Shown here one piece after another: positions 44,108-52,618 of a DNA stretch of 64,000 nt (positions within the stretch are counted from its first letter, which is position 1; every line of letters starts with the position of its first letter). A program made the position numbers and the translations under genes. The stretch spans positions 310,001 to 374,000 of the forward strand of contig JAJVHV010000016.1 of the NCBI GenBank assembly GCA_022072445.1. Direction: 5' to 3'. This stretch comes from Phycisphaerae bacterium (GTDB taxonomy: Bacteria > Planctomycetota > Phycisphaerae > UBA1845 > Fen-1342). Under the pieces are notes generated by a model, which ran no database searches, was not told where the DNA came from, and saw only the letters and a list, made by a program, of their open reading frames with translations.

Positions 44108-44395
44108 ATGTGTCTGGCAGTGCCGGGTCAGATCGTGGAGGCGCGTGGCGACGAGGCGATCGCCGACCTCAATGGCAATCGCTTCCGGATCAGCACCGTG
44201 CTGACGCCGGACGTGGGGATCGGCGACTGGGTGCTGGTCCACGCGGGATTTGCAATCAGCCCGATCGCGGAGCGTGACGCGCTGGAGACGTGGGAGTATC
44301 TGCGGGGCGAGGGCGTCGTGGAAGTGGACGTGACAGCGGACGCGGGCGAGCGCGTACCGGCGGCTCAGGAGAGTCAACCGGAGCACCTGCGATGA
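44108..44395 (+). CDS. hypC: Hydrogenase assembly chaperone HypC
   Basis: 95-residue HypC/HybG-family chaperone that, with HypD, carries the Fe(CN)2CO group to the large-subunit precursor. It starts MCLAVPGQI with the essential Cys2. The OB-like fold continues GDWVLVHAGFAISPIAERDA. Its C-terminus is longer than usual and acidic. It overlaps hypD by four bases (ATGA). Confidence 0.96.
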   Translation: MCLAVPGQIVEARGDEAIADLNGNRFRISTVLTPDVGIGDWVLVHAGFAISPIAERDALETWEYLRGEGVVEVDVTADAGERVPAAQESQPEHLR

Positions 44396-45555
44396 AAGCG
44401 CCCGAGACAGCCGAGCGTGGCGCGACCGCGGGGAGCGATGCGCGGCTGACCGCCGACATCGCCGAGGTTCAGCGGCTCTGCGGCGCGCTGGGGCGTCGCG
44501 TTCAGATCATGGAGGTGTGCGGCACGCACACGGTGTCGATCTTCCGCACGGGGATTCGCGCGCTGCTGCCGGCGAATCTGCGGTTGATCAGCGGGCCGGG
44601 CTGCCCGGTGTGCGTGACGGCGCAGCGCTACATCGACGCGGCCCTGGAGCTGGCCTGCCGGCCCAATGTGACCATCGCGACGTATGGCGACATGCTGCGC
44701 GTGCCGGGCCGTCGCGGCAGCCTGGAGCAGGTTCGCGCGGGGGGCGCCGACGTGCGAGTGGTGAGCAGCAGCATGACGGCCATCGACCTGGCGGAGCGGC
44801 TCGCGCCGCGCGAAGTGGTGTTTCTGGGCGTGGGGTTTGAGACCACGGCACCGGCGACGGCGGCGGCGGTCATGCTTGCGGAGCGGCACGAACTGGTGAA
44901 TTTCAGCGTGCTGGCGGCGCACAAGCTGGTCGTGCCCGCCATGCAGGCGCTGCTGAGCGCCGACGCCGCGACCCGCGACCCGCGGACGCCGCGCGGCATC
45001 GACGGGTTTCTCTGCCCCGGACACGTCAGCGTGATCATCGGCGCGAGCGCGTATGAGCCGATCGTCCGCGAGCACCGCGTGCCGTGCGTCATCGCCGGCT
45101 TCGAGCCGGCACAAATCTGGCGCGGCCTGGCGCAGCTCATGCGCCAGATCGCCGGCGGCGAGCCGCGCGTCGAGAACGTCTATCCGGCGGTGGTGAGCGA
45201 GCACGGGAACCGCTATGCGCAGGGTGTCTTGCGGCGCGTGTTCGAGGTGGCCGACGCCGCGTGGCGCGAGCTGGGCGTCATTCCGCGCAGCGGGCTTGAG
45301 CTTGCGCCGCGCTACCAGCGCTTCGACGCCGTGCGTCGGTTTGAGATCACGCTCGGCGCCGACGAGGACCACCCAGCGTGTCTGTGCGGCCAGGTCATCC
45401 AGGGCCGCGTCGAGCCGCCCGAGTGCGGGCTGTTCGGCGACGGCTGCACGCCGCTGCACCCGATCGGCCCGTGCATGGTGAGCAGCGAGGGGACGTGCGC
45501 GGCGTGGTATCGCTACGGGGCGCGGGGCGCGGCGGCCACGGGGAGGAGATCATGA
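44392..45555 (+). CDS. hypD: Hydrogenase maturation protein HypD
   Basis: 387-residue iron-sulfur scaffold for assembly of the Fe(CN)2CO centre. Conserved motifs: EVCGTHTVSIFRTG, SGPGCPVCVTA, FLGVGFETTAPATA, GFLCPGHVSVIIG and the C-terminal cysteines in CGLFGDGCTPLHPIGPCMVS. All four Fe-S ligands appear present. It overlaps hypC and hypE by four bases each. Confidence 0.97.
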   Translation: MKAPETAERGATAGSDARLTADIAEVQRLCGALGRRVQIMEVCGTHTVSIFRTGIRALLPANLRLISGPGCPVCVTAQRYIDAALELACRPNVTIATYGDMLRVPGRRGSLEQVRAGGADVRVVSSSMTAIDLAERLAPREVVFLGVGFETTAPATAAAVMLAERHELVNFSVLAAHKLVVPAMQALLSADAATRDPRTPRGIDGFLCPGHVSVIIGASAYEPIVREHRVPCVIAGFEPAQIWRGLAQLMRQIAGGEPRVENVYPAVVSEHGNRYAQGVLRRVFEVADAAWRELGVIPRSGLELAPRYQRFDAVRRFEITLGADEDHPACLCGQVIQGRVEPPECGLFGDGCTPLHPIGPCMVSSEGTCAAWYRYGARGAAATGRRS

Positions 45556-46760
45556 GCGGCCCCTCATCAGCGGCGAAGCAGGCCGGGCGGGCAGCTTCTC
45601 CGGCGGCGTGTGACGCATCGGCGGCCCTGGCCGCGCTGGCGGCGGAGCCGGGCGCGGAGCCGCGGATCGTGATGGCGCATGGCGGCGGCGGGGAGCTGAT
45701 GCAGCGGCTGATTCGCGACTGCGTCATGCCGATCCTAGGCGAAGCGGGCACGCAGCGCGGCAACCGGCTGGCGGCCGAGGCCGCCGCGATGAATGACGCG
45801 GCGATCATCCCCTGGAGCGGACCCGACGTGGTCTTCACGACCGACTCGTTCGTCGTGACGCCACTCGAATTCCCCGGCGGCGATATCGGTCGGCTGGCAG
45901 TCTGCGGGACGGTGAACGACTTGAGCGTCATGGGCGCCGAACCGGTCGCGCTCAGCCTGGGTCTGATCCTGGAAGAGGGACTGCCGTTGCGCGTGCTGGA
46001 GCGCGTGCTGCGGTCCATTGCCACCGCCGCCGGCGAAGCTGGCGTCGCCATCGTGACGGGCGACACGAAGGTGGTCGAGCGGCGCGGCGTGCGGAGCGTG
46101 AGCGATGCGCCCGGGATGATGATCAACACGGCGGGGATCGGCCGGAGACTTGGCGGTGCGAGGCCCGATGCGCGCCTGATTCGCGTGGGCGACCGGGTTC
46201 TCATCAATGGTCCGATCGGAGAACACGGGCTGGCCGTGCTCTCCGTCCGGCAGGGGCTGGAATTCGAAACGCCCATCACCACCGACGCTGCCCCGCTGAA
46301 CGGATTGATATCGGCGATCTGGTCGGCGGCGGAGGAACGCGCCGGTTGCGCCGACCCGCGCAGCGCGCCGCGGTCTGGCGCAGGTCCGATTCGCTTCATG
46401 CGCGACGCAACGCGTGGCGGCGTGGCCGGCGTACTGGCCGATATTTGCGACGCCAGCGGGCTAAGCCTCCAAATCAGCGAGCGCAGCGTGCCGGTTTCGC
46501 CCGCCGTCCGGCACGCGTCCGAAATGCTGGGGCTCGATCCGCTCACAATCGCCAATGAGGGGCGACTGGTGGCGGTCGTGGCGCCGGAGGCGTGCGAAGC
46601 GGTGCTGGAAACAATGCGGCGGCATTCGCTCGGTCGGCACGCGGCGTGCATGGGAATCATCACGGAGAGTCAGCCGCCGCTGGCGGAGCTGATCACCCAG
46701 GGCGGCGGCCGTCGGATCATCCAGCGACCGTACGGCGAAGACCTGCCGCGAATCTGCTGA
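45552..46760 (+). CDS. hypE: Carbamoyl dehydratase HypE
   Basis: 402-residue PurM-like ATPase that dehydrates the thiocarbamate on its own C-terminal Cys to thiocyanate, the source of the CN ligands. It has MAHGGGGELMQRLIRD, TTDSFVVTPLEFPGGDIGRL, CGTVNDLSVMGAEP, MRDATRGGVAGVLADI and the C-terminal PRIC with the acceptor Cys at the end. It has an Ala-rich N-terminal extension of about 40 residues. A GGAGGAGAT ribosome site lies inside hypD. It is followed by a 55-bp gap before hydB. Confidence 0.97.
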   Translation: MSGPSSAAKQAGRAASPAACDASAALAALAAEPGAEPRIVMAHGGGGELMQRLIRDCVMPILGEAGTQRGNRLAAEAAAMNDAAIIPWSGPDVVFTTDSFVVTPLEFPGGDIGRLAVCGTVNDLSVMGAEPVALSLGLILEEGLPLRVLERVLRSIATAAGEAGVAIVTGDTKVVERRGVRSVSDAPGMMINTAGIGRRLGGARPDARLIRVGDRVLINGPIGEHGLAVLSVRQGLEFETPITTDAAPLNGLISAIWSAAEERAGCADPRSAPRSGAGPIRFMRDATRGGVAGVLADICDASGLSLQISERSVPVSPAVRHASEMLGLDPLTIANEGRLVAVVAPEACEAVLETMRRHSLGRHAACMGIITESQPPLAELITQGGGRRIIQRPYGEDLPRIC

Positions 46761-46815
46761 CGCGAGCTGGAAGCGGGTGGCGCGGACGCGGCTCTCCCGA
46801 AGAAGGGAGCAGCTG

Positions 46816-47901
46816 ATGCTAGACGGAATAATCTCACACCAAGAGCTGCTGCGGCGGATCGACGCCTTGCGCGTCGAGCGGCGGCTGATCGGTCCGGTGG
46901 CCCGGGTTGAGCCGGAGTGCATGCCGCCGGTGCGCTACTTCTACCAGCCGGTGGAGCGTGCCGACGAGTTGGCGCTCGACTTCACGTATTGCGTGCAGTC
47001 GCCCAAGGCGGTGCTGCTGCCGCCGGCCGAGCCGCTGCTGCGCTTCGACCGCGAGAGCGGTAAGTTTCGGGCCGGGCCGGTGATCGATCACACGCCGACG
47101 GCGCTGATCGGCGTTCATCCGTGCGACGTTCATGCGATCGAGTTGCTCGACGCCGTGTTTTCCAACGGCAACGCCGACGGGCACTATCTGGCGCGCCGAC
47201 GGAGCTTGTTCATCGTCGCGGTCGATTGTCCGGAGCCGTGCACGGAAGGCGTGTTCTGCCGCGACATGGAGACGCACGAGACGGATCGCGGCTTCGACGT
47301 GATTCTCTACCGGCTGGACGCCGACCGGCGGTACGGCGTGGTCTTCGCGAGCGACGCGGGCCGCGCCTGGCTGAATCCCAGTCTGTCGTCCGGCGGGATG
47401 CGCACGCCGAACTCGGACGACGAGCGGACGTTCATCCGCTACCGGCAGAACAAGGAACGTGCGTTTGAGCCACGGCTGCCGATGCCACGGCGCGAGCTGC
47501 CGGAGATGATGGCGCGCTCGTACGATTCGCTGCTGTGGGAGGCCACGGCGCAGCGCTGCTATTCGTGCGGGAGCTGCAATCTGGCCTGCCCGACCTGCTA
47601 CTGTTTCGACATTCGCGACGAGAACGAGTTGAACGGCGGGGGCTGCCGGCTGCGCGAGTGGGACGCGTGCATGGCGCGCGACTTCGCGCTGGTCGCCGGC
47701 GGGCACAATTTCCGGGCGAAGCCGGGCCAGCGGCTGCGCCACCGGCTTTATCGCAAGGCCGCGTGGATCGAGGCGCAGACCGGCCTGCACGGCTGCGTCG
47801 GCTGCGCGCGGTGCGACCGGGCGTGCACGGCGAAGATCAGCATCGTCGAAATGCTCGGGCAACTGGCCGAGGAGGTGCAACATGCGGGCACGCGACCCTG
47901 A
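46816..47901 (+). CDS. hydB: [NiFe]-hydrogenase (group 3b) beta subunit, Fe-S protein
   Basis: 361-residue HydB/HyhB-type subunit that passes electrons between the NAD(P)-binding subunit and the hydrogenase core. Two ferredoxin-like clusters: CYSCGSCNLACPTCYCFD and GCVGCARCDRACTAKI near the C-terminus. The N-terminal domain has LIGVHPCDVHAIELLDAVF and FIVAVDCPEPCTEGVFC, typical of this family. ATG 46816 was chosen from the AAGGGAG ribosome site. It overlaps hydG by 20 bases. Confidence 0.94.
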   Translation: MLDGIISHQELLRRIDALRVERRLIGPVARVEPECMPPVRYFYQPVERADELALDFTYCVQSPKAVLLPPAEPLLRFDRESGKFRAGPVIDHTPTALIGVHPCDVHAIELLDAVFSNGNADGHYLARRRSLFIVAVDCPEPCTEGVFCRDMETHETDRGFDVILYRLDADRRYGVVFASDAGRAWLNPSLSSGGMRTPNSDDERTFIRYRQNKERAFEPRLPMPRRELPEMMARSYDSLLWEATAQRCYSCGSCNLACPTCYCFDIRDENELNGGGCRLREWDACMARDFALVAGGHNFRAKPGQRLRHRLYRKAAWIEAQTGLHGCVGCARCDRACTAKISIVEMLGQLAEEVQHAGTRP

Positions 47902-48757
47902 GACGCGACGGCCGGCCGACACCACCGACTTTCCGTACAGCATCTATCTTCCCGAAGCGGCGCGTGTGCTGAACGTCAACCCGATGACCGAACTCGACTC
48001 GCTGTTCGAGCTCGAGCTCGAGAGTGGGCGGGCGCTCGGCCACGCGCCCGGACAGTTCGTCCAGGTCTCGGTCTTCGGCTTCGGCGAGTGCCCGATCTCG
48101 ATTTCCTCCTCGCCGACGCGCGGACCGCGCTTCGAGCTCAGCATCCGCCGCGTGGGCGAGGTCACCAACGCCCTGCACCGGCTGCGCTCCGGCGACTCCG
48201 TCGGAATTCGCGGCCCGCTGGGCCACGGCTTCGACGTGCGCGAGCTGCACGGGCACGACATGCTCGTCATCGCCGGCGGCTGCGCGCTGGCCCCGGCGCG
48301 CTCGCTCATTCAGTACGTTCTCGATGAGCGGCAGCGGTTCGGCAGCTTTCACGTGCTTTACGGGGCGCGCTCGCCCAACGAGCTGCTCTTCCGCGACGAA
48401 CTGGCGCGCTGGGGCCAGCGCGACGACGTGCACTGCCACGTCATCGTCGACCACGCCGATGAATCCTGGCGCGGTCGCGCCGGCGTGGTCACCAAGCTCT
48501 TCGACGAACTGCCCGAGCTGGACCGCGAACGCACCATGGTCGCCGTCATCGGTCCGCCCATCATGTTCCGATTCGTCATGCTCGAAGTGCTGGCGCTGGG
48601 CATCCCGCAGAATCACGTGTACTGCTCGATCGAGCGGCGGATGAAGTGCGGCATCGGCAAGTGCGGGCACTGCCAGGCTAACGACGTGTACGTTTGCATG
48701 GAGGGTCCGGTTTTCAAGTATGGGCGCCTCAAGGCGCTCAGGGAGGCGATCGAATGA
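47882..48757 (+). CDS. hydG: [NiFe]-hydrogenase (group 3b) gamma subunit, FAD/NAD(P)-binding
   Basis: 291-residue diaphorase subunit of the ferredoxin reductase family. It has the FAD-binding domain (LGHAPGQFVQVSVFGFGECP; SISSSPTRGPRFELSIRRVG), the NAD(P)-binding part (HDMLVIAGGCALAPARSLIQ; FHVLYGARSPNELLF) and a C-terminal [2Fe-2S] site MKCGIGKCGHCQANDVYVC. It links the hydrogenase to NADP(H). The C-terminus overlaps hydD by four bases. Confidence 0.95.
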   Translation: MRARDPETRRPADTTDFPYSIYLPEAARVLNVNPMTELDSLFELELESGRALGHAPGQFVQVSVFGFGECPISISSSPTRGPRFELSIRRVGEVTNALHRLRSGDSVGIRGPLGHGFDVRELHGHDMLVIAGGCALAPARSLIQYVLDERQRFGSFHVLYGARSPNELLFRDELARWGQRDDVHCHVIVDHADESWRGRAGVVTKLFDELPELDRERTMVAVIGPPIMFRFVMLEVLALGIPQNHVYCSIERRMKCGIGKCGHCQANDVYVCMEGPVFKYGRLKALREAIE

Positions 48758-49575
48758 TCCCGGTCTTCGATACCTCGTGCCCCGTGGCGGGGCGTAGTGG
48801 CGAGCCGGTCGGGGCGAAACTCGCCGCCGGCACGCGGCCGCGCATCGCCATCTTCAGCCTGACGGGCTGCGAAGGCTGCTCGCTGGCGATCCTCGAGCTG
48901 GAGAACGAGCTGCTCGACGTGCTGGGCGCCGTGGACATCGTCAACTTCCGCGAGGGCATGAGCGAGCGCGACTGGAACATCGACATCGGCTTTGTCGACG
49001 GCGCCGTCTCGACGCCGCACGACGAGGCCCAACTGCGCCGGCTGCGCGAGTGCTGCAAGACGCTGGTGGCCATCGGGTCGTGCGCCTGCCTGGGCGGCGT
49101 GAACACGCTCAAGAACGCGCAGCCCCAGAACGAGTATCGCGGGTACGTCTATGGCGAGGCGGCGCGGCACTTCCCGACGGCCGACGCACGGCCGCTCTCG
49201 GCGTTCGTGCCGATCGATCACGAGCTGCCGGGCTGTCCGCTGGTGCGCGAGGAGTTCCTGCGGTTCGTCAAGTGTCTGCTGGGAGGCCGTCCGTTCCGCC
49301 TGCCCTCGTACCCGGTGTGCGTGGAGTGCAAGCGGCGCGGCAACCTGTGCAGCTACGAGCGCGGGCAGATCTGCCTGGGCCCGCTGACGCGCGGCGGCTG
49401 CGACGCCATCTGTCCGTCGTACGGCCGGGCGTGCGACGGCTGCCGGGGCGTGGTCAGCAATGAGGCTTTGAAGGCCTTCGGCCGCAACATGCGGACGCAA
49501 TACGACGTTTCGCTCAGCGACGTGCTCGAGCGGCTGCGGCTGTTCGGGGCGTTTCAGGAGTCAGCGCTGCCCTGA
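48754..49575 (+). CDS. hydD: [NiFe]-hydrogenase (group 3b) small (delta) subunit
   Basis: 273-residue electron-transfer small subunit. It carries the proximal cluster region FSLTGCEGCSLAILELENEL, CLGGVNTLKN and LPGCPLVREEF, plus a Cys-rich C-terminus (VCVECKRRGNLCSYERGQIC; GGCDAICPSYGRACDGCRG). The ATG at 48754 overlaps the hydG stop (ATGA). No Tat signal, so the enzyme is cytoplasmic, as expected for group 3. Confidence 0.95.
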   Translation: MIPVFDTSCPVAGRSGEPVGAKLAAGTRPRIAIFSLTGCEGCSLAILELENELLDVLGAVDIVNFREGMSERDWNIDIGFVDGAVSTPHDEAQLRRLRECCKTLVAIGSCACLGGVNTLKNAQPQNEYRGYVYGEAARHFPTADARPLSAFVPIDHELPGCPLVREEFLRFVKCLLGGRPFRLPSYPVCVECKRRGNLCSYERGQICLGPLTRGGCDAICPSYGRACDGCRGVVSNEALKAFGRNMRTQYDVSLSDVLERLRLFGAFQESALP

Positions 49576-49625
49576 AGGGGTGCCGCGCCGCCGGCTGCGG
49601 GCGGCGCGCGAGTCGGAGAGTTGTC

Positions 49626-50930
49626 ATGAGCAACATCACCATCGACGTCAAGGAGGTGACGCGGGTCGAGGGACACGGGAACATCTCCGTGCGCCTGAGC
49701 GACGGCGAGATCACGCACCTCGAGTTGGCGATCGTCGAGAGTCCGCGTTTCTTCGAGTCCTTCATCCGCGGCCGCCTCTACAGCGAGGCGCCGCACATCA
49801 CCTGCCGCATCTGCGGCATCTGCTCGGTCGGGCACACCACCGCCGCCACCAAGGCGATCGAGGCCGCCTGCGGCATCGTGCCCAGCGCGCAGACCGTCAA
49901 GCTGCGGAAGCTCATCTTCATGGGCGAGCAGCTTCAGAGCCACGTGCTGCACCTCTACTTCCTCGCCGCACCCGACTTTCTGGGCGTCGGTTCGGTCGTG
50001 CCGCTGGCCCGCACCCATCCGGACGTCGTCCGGCGGGCGCTGCGCATGAAGCGGTTGGCCAACGATCTGTGTCAGATCGTGGGCGGACGGCACATTCACC
50101 CGATTGCCTATCAGGTGGGCGGGTTTACGCACTTTCCGACCTCGGCGGAGCTGCGCGGGATCAAGAGCCGATTGGAGGAGGCGCGGGCCGACCTGCGCGA
50201 GACGGTCGAGCTGTTTGCCGCCCTGCCGGTGCCGGATATGACGCGCGACACCGAGTACGTTTCGCTCCGCAGCATGCGCGACGACGAGTATGCATTCTAC
50301 GACGGCGAGATTGTATCGACGCGCGATCCGAGTCCCACGCGCGTCGCCGACTACCGCCTGCGCGTGCTCGAGGGCGTGCGGCCGCACTCCAGCGCCAAAC
50401 ATTGCCATTCGCCCCACGCGCCGACGTACGCCGTCGGGGCCCTGGCGCGCTTCAACAACAACCACGACCGGCTGCACCCGCGGGCGCGCGAAGTGGCGGC
50501 GCGCCTCGGCTTCCAGGCCCCGTGCAGCAACCCGTTCCATAACAATACGGCCCAGTTGCTCGAAGTCGTGCACTGCCTCGAAACGGCCATCGAGCTGATC
50601 GACGAGTTGCTGACCGCCGGCGTGCGCGTCGAGCCGCGCGAGCGGCCGCGGCATTTCGGGCGCGGGGTGGGAGCGGCGGAGGTGCCGCGGGGGGTGCTGT
50701 TCCACGAATACACGCTCGATGATCGCGGGCGCATCAGCGACGCGAACCTGATTATCCCGACCGGGCAGAACCTGGCCAACATCGAAGCCGACATGCGCTG
50801 CCTGACGCCGACCATGCTCCGCGACGGGCTGACGCCGGAGGCCATGACACAGCGTCTGGAGATGCTGGTGCGGGCCTATGACCCGTGCATTTCGTGTGCG
50901 ACGCACTTCATGGACGTGAAGTGGGAGTGA
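49626..50930 (+). CDS. hydA: [NiFe]-hydrogenase (group 3b) large subunit
   Basis: 434-residue catalytic subunit holding the NiFe(CN)2CO centre. The N-terminal nickel motif is RICGICSVGHT (C63, C66, H70) and the C-terminal motif YDPCISCATHF (C421, C424). The last seven residues (FMDVKWE) after H427 form the peptide removed by the maturation protease encoded next. EVTRVEGHGNISVR and the gene order hydB-G-D-A mark it as a group 3b, NADP-linked bidirectional or sulfhydrogenase enzyme. The 50-bp gap after hydD has no SD-like GGAG until GAGAG. Confidence 0.96.
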   Translation: MSNITIDVKEVTRVEGHGNISVRLSDGEITHLELAIVESPRFFESFIRGRLYSEAPHITCRICGICSVGHTTAATKAIEAACGIVPSAQTVKLRKLIFMGEQLQSHVLHLYFLAAPDFLGVGSVVPLARTHPDVVRRALRMKRLANDLCQIVGGRHIHPIAYQVGGFTHFPTSAELRGIKSRLEEARADLRETVELFAALPVPDMTRDTEYVSLRSMRDDEYAFYDGEIVSTRDPSPTRVADYRLRVLEGVRPHSSAKHCHSPHAPTYAVGALARFNNNHDRLHPRAREVAARLGFQAPCSNPFHNNTAQLLEVVHCLETAIELIDELLTAGVRVEPRERPRHFGRGVGAAEVPRGVLFHEYTLDDRGRISDANLIIPTGQNLANIEADMRCLTPTMLRDGLTPEAMTQRLEMLVRAYDPCISCATHFMDVKWE

Positions 50931-50935
50931 CAGCC

Positions 50936-51562
50936 GTGCAATTCAACGGGACGTCACCTGCGACCGGCCCGGGCGACGCGAAACAGCCAGCGGGCCGCGG
51001 CGCCGCTCGCGTGCGCGTGGTCGGCTGCGGCCGCAGTCACCGGCGCGACGATCAACTCGGCCTGCGAGCGGCCGAGCTGCTGGCCATCGCCCCGCCGCCC
51101 GGAACCGAAATCGTCACGTCCGAGTCGGCGGGTGTGGACCTGGTCGCCGACCTGGAGAGCGTCGACCTGCTGGTCGTTGTGGACGCAGCCCGCGCCGGGT
51201 CGGATGCCGCCCCCGGCCGGATTGCCCGACTGGCGCTGTCGGACGGGAGCTTGCGGTTGTCCGATAACCCGCAGCCCGCCATGGGCGAGTCCAGCCACTT
51301 CATGGGCATCATGGACGGCCTGCGCCTCGCCGAGGCCCTGGGAGCGCTGCCGCAGGACGTGTGGATTTACGTCGTCGCGGCGAGCGATTTCGGATACGGG
51401 GATGGAATGTCGCCCGAAGTGGAACGCGCGTTGCACACCGTCTCGGGAAGGATTCGCGCCGACCTGCGCTCCTGGTTTGAGCAGCGGGACGGAGCGGACG
51501 GCGAACTGGTTATGGCGCGGCGGCGCCGCGCTGACGGCCCGCGAGGTGCGGTCGATGCATGA
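50936..51562 (+). CDS. Hydrogenase maturation endopeptidase
   Basis: 208-residue HyaD/HycI-type protease that cuts the C-terminal peptide of HydA after Ni insertion. Catalytic/metal motifs are VVGCGRSHRRDDQLGLRAAE, LLVVVDAARAGSDAAPG and MGESSHFMGIMDGLRLAEAL; the metal-binding acidic residues and the His are kept, but the usual GxGN Asn is Arg. GTG at 50936 was selected: it lies 8 bp after a GGGAG and only 5 bp after the hydA stop. Its C-terminus overlaps hypA by 8 bp. Confidence 0.88.
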   Translation: MQFNGTSPATGPGDAKQPAGRGAARVRVVGCGRSHRRDDQLGLRAAELLAIAPPPGTEIVTSESAGVDLVADLESVDLLVVVDAARAGSDAAPGRIARLALSDGSLRLSDNPQPAMGESSHFMGIMDGLRLAEALGALPQDVWIYVVAASDFGYGDGMSPEVERALHTVSGRIRADLRSWFEQRDGADGELVMARRRRADGPRGAVDA

Positions 51563-51905
51563 GTCGGCGATAGCCCAGAATCTGGTGGACATGGCCGCGT
51601 CGTCCGCGCGGGCGCACGGTGCGTCGCGCGTCACGTGCGTGCGCTGCCGCGTGGGAACGATGCGGCAGCTCGACGAGGCGATGCTCCGCGACGCGTTCGA
51701 GCTGGTGGCGCAGGGCGGACCGTGCGCCAACGCCACGCTCGCCGTCGAACAGTTGCCGCTGCGCGCGGCGTGCGTTCACTGCGGCGTCCAGTACGGCGTC
51801 GAGGGCTGGCAATGGGCCTGTCCGGTGTGCGGGCGGATTGGTGCGGTCGAGGGTGGCGGCGACGAGCTGGAGCTCGTGTCGATAGACGCGGAGGTCGAGC
51901 CATGA
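51555..51905 (+). CDS. hypA: Hydrogenase nickel incorporation protein HypA
   Basis: 116-residue Ni chaperone. It starts MHESAIAQNLVDMA with the essential His2 and Glu3. The Zn site is CVHCGVQYGVEGWQWACPVC. The ATG lies inside the protease gene and the stop overlaps hypB by four bases, so expression is coupled. Confidence 0.96.
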   Translation: MHESAIAQNLVDMAASSARAHGASRVTCVRCRVGTMRQLDEAMLRDAFELVAQGGPCANATLAVEQLPLRAACVHCGVQYGVEGWQWACPVCGRIGAVEGGGDELELVSIDAEVEP

Positions 51906-52618
51906 ACATCCCCGTGGTGCGCAAGGTCCTGGAGAAGAACGACTCGGCCGCCGCCGAGAACCGCGCCATGTTCGAGCGCCGCGGCATCACGTGCATCAAC
52001 CTGCTGGGCGGGGCCGGCTGCGGAAAGACGTCGCTGCTCGAGGCGCTCCTTCCGCGGCTGAAGGATCGTCTGCGCGTGGCGGTACTGGAGGGCGATCTGG
52101 CCACGACCCGCGACGCCGAACGCATCGCGGCATTGCGTGTGCCCGTCGTGCAGTTGCTGACGGAGGGCGGCTGCCATTTGACGGCGGCGCACGTGCAACG
52201 TGCGATGTCGCAGGTCGAGATCGGCCAGCCCGAGCTGCTGCTGGTCGAGAACGTCGGCAATCCGGTCTGTCCGGCCAACTTTGACCTGGGGGAGCACCGC
52301 CGGCTGGTTGTGCTCAGCTCCGCGGAAGGGGATGACAAGGTCTCCAAGTACCCGCTGCTCTTCCGCGGCGCGCACGCTGTGGTGCTGTCGAAGAGCGATC
52401 TGCTGCCCTACGTGAACTTTGACGTCGGCGCCGTGGCCGACGACCTCCGCCGCATCAACCCGTCGGTCGAGATTCATCAAACCGACATCCGGCATGGCCG
52501 CGGCATCGACGCGGTCGCCGCCTGGATCGAGCACGTCGTTTCGGAATGCCGCGCGCAGCGCGGCGCGGCGCACCCAGCGCCGTGCGCCGCCGCGCCGCCT
52601 GAAGGAGATGCACGATGA
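51902..52618 (+). CDS. hypB: Hydrogenase nickel incorporation GTPase HypB
   Basis: 238-residue GTPase that drives Ni delivery with HypA. G1 loop [27 protein letters not shown], the CH-containing loop [32 protein letters not shown] and [13 protein letters not shown] are present. The His-rich or Cys-rich N-terminal metal-storage region is missing, as in many bacteria. The stop overlaps the malic enzyme start by four bases (ATGA). Confidence 0.96.
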   Translation: MNIPVVRKVLEKNDSAAAENRAMFERRGITCINLLGGAGCGKTSLLEALLPRLKDRLRVAVLEGDLATTRDAERIAALRVPVVQLLTEGGCHLTAAHVQRAMSQVEIGQPELLLVENVGNPVCPANFDLGEHRRLVVLSSAEGDDKVSKYPLLFRGAHAVVLSKSDLLPYVNFDVGAVADDLRRINPSVEIHQTDIRHGRGIDAVAAWIEHVVSECRAQRGAAHPAPCAAAPPEGDAR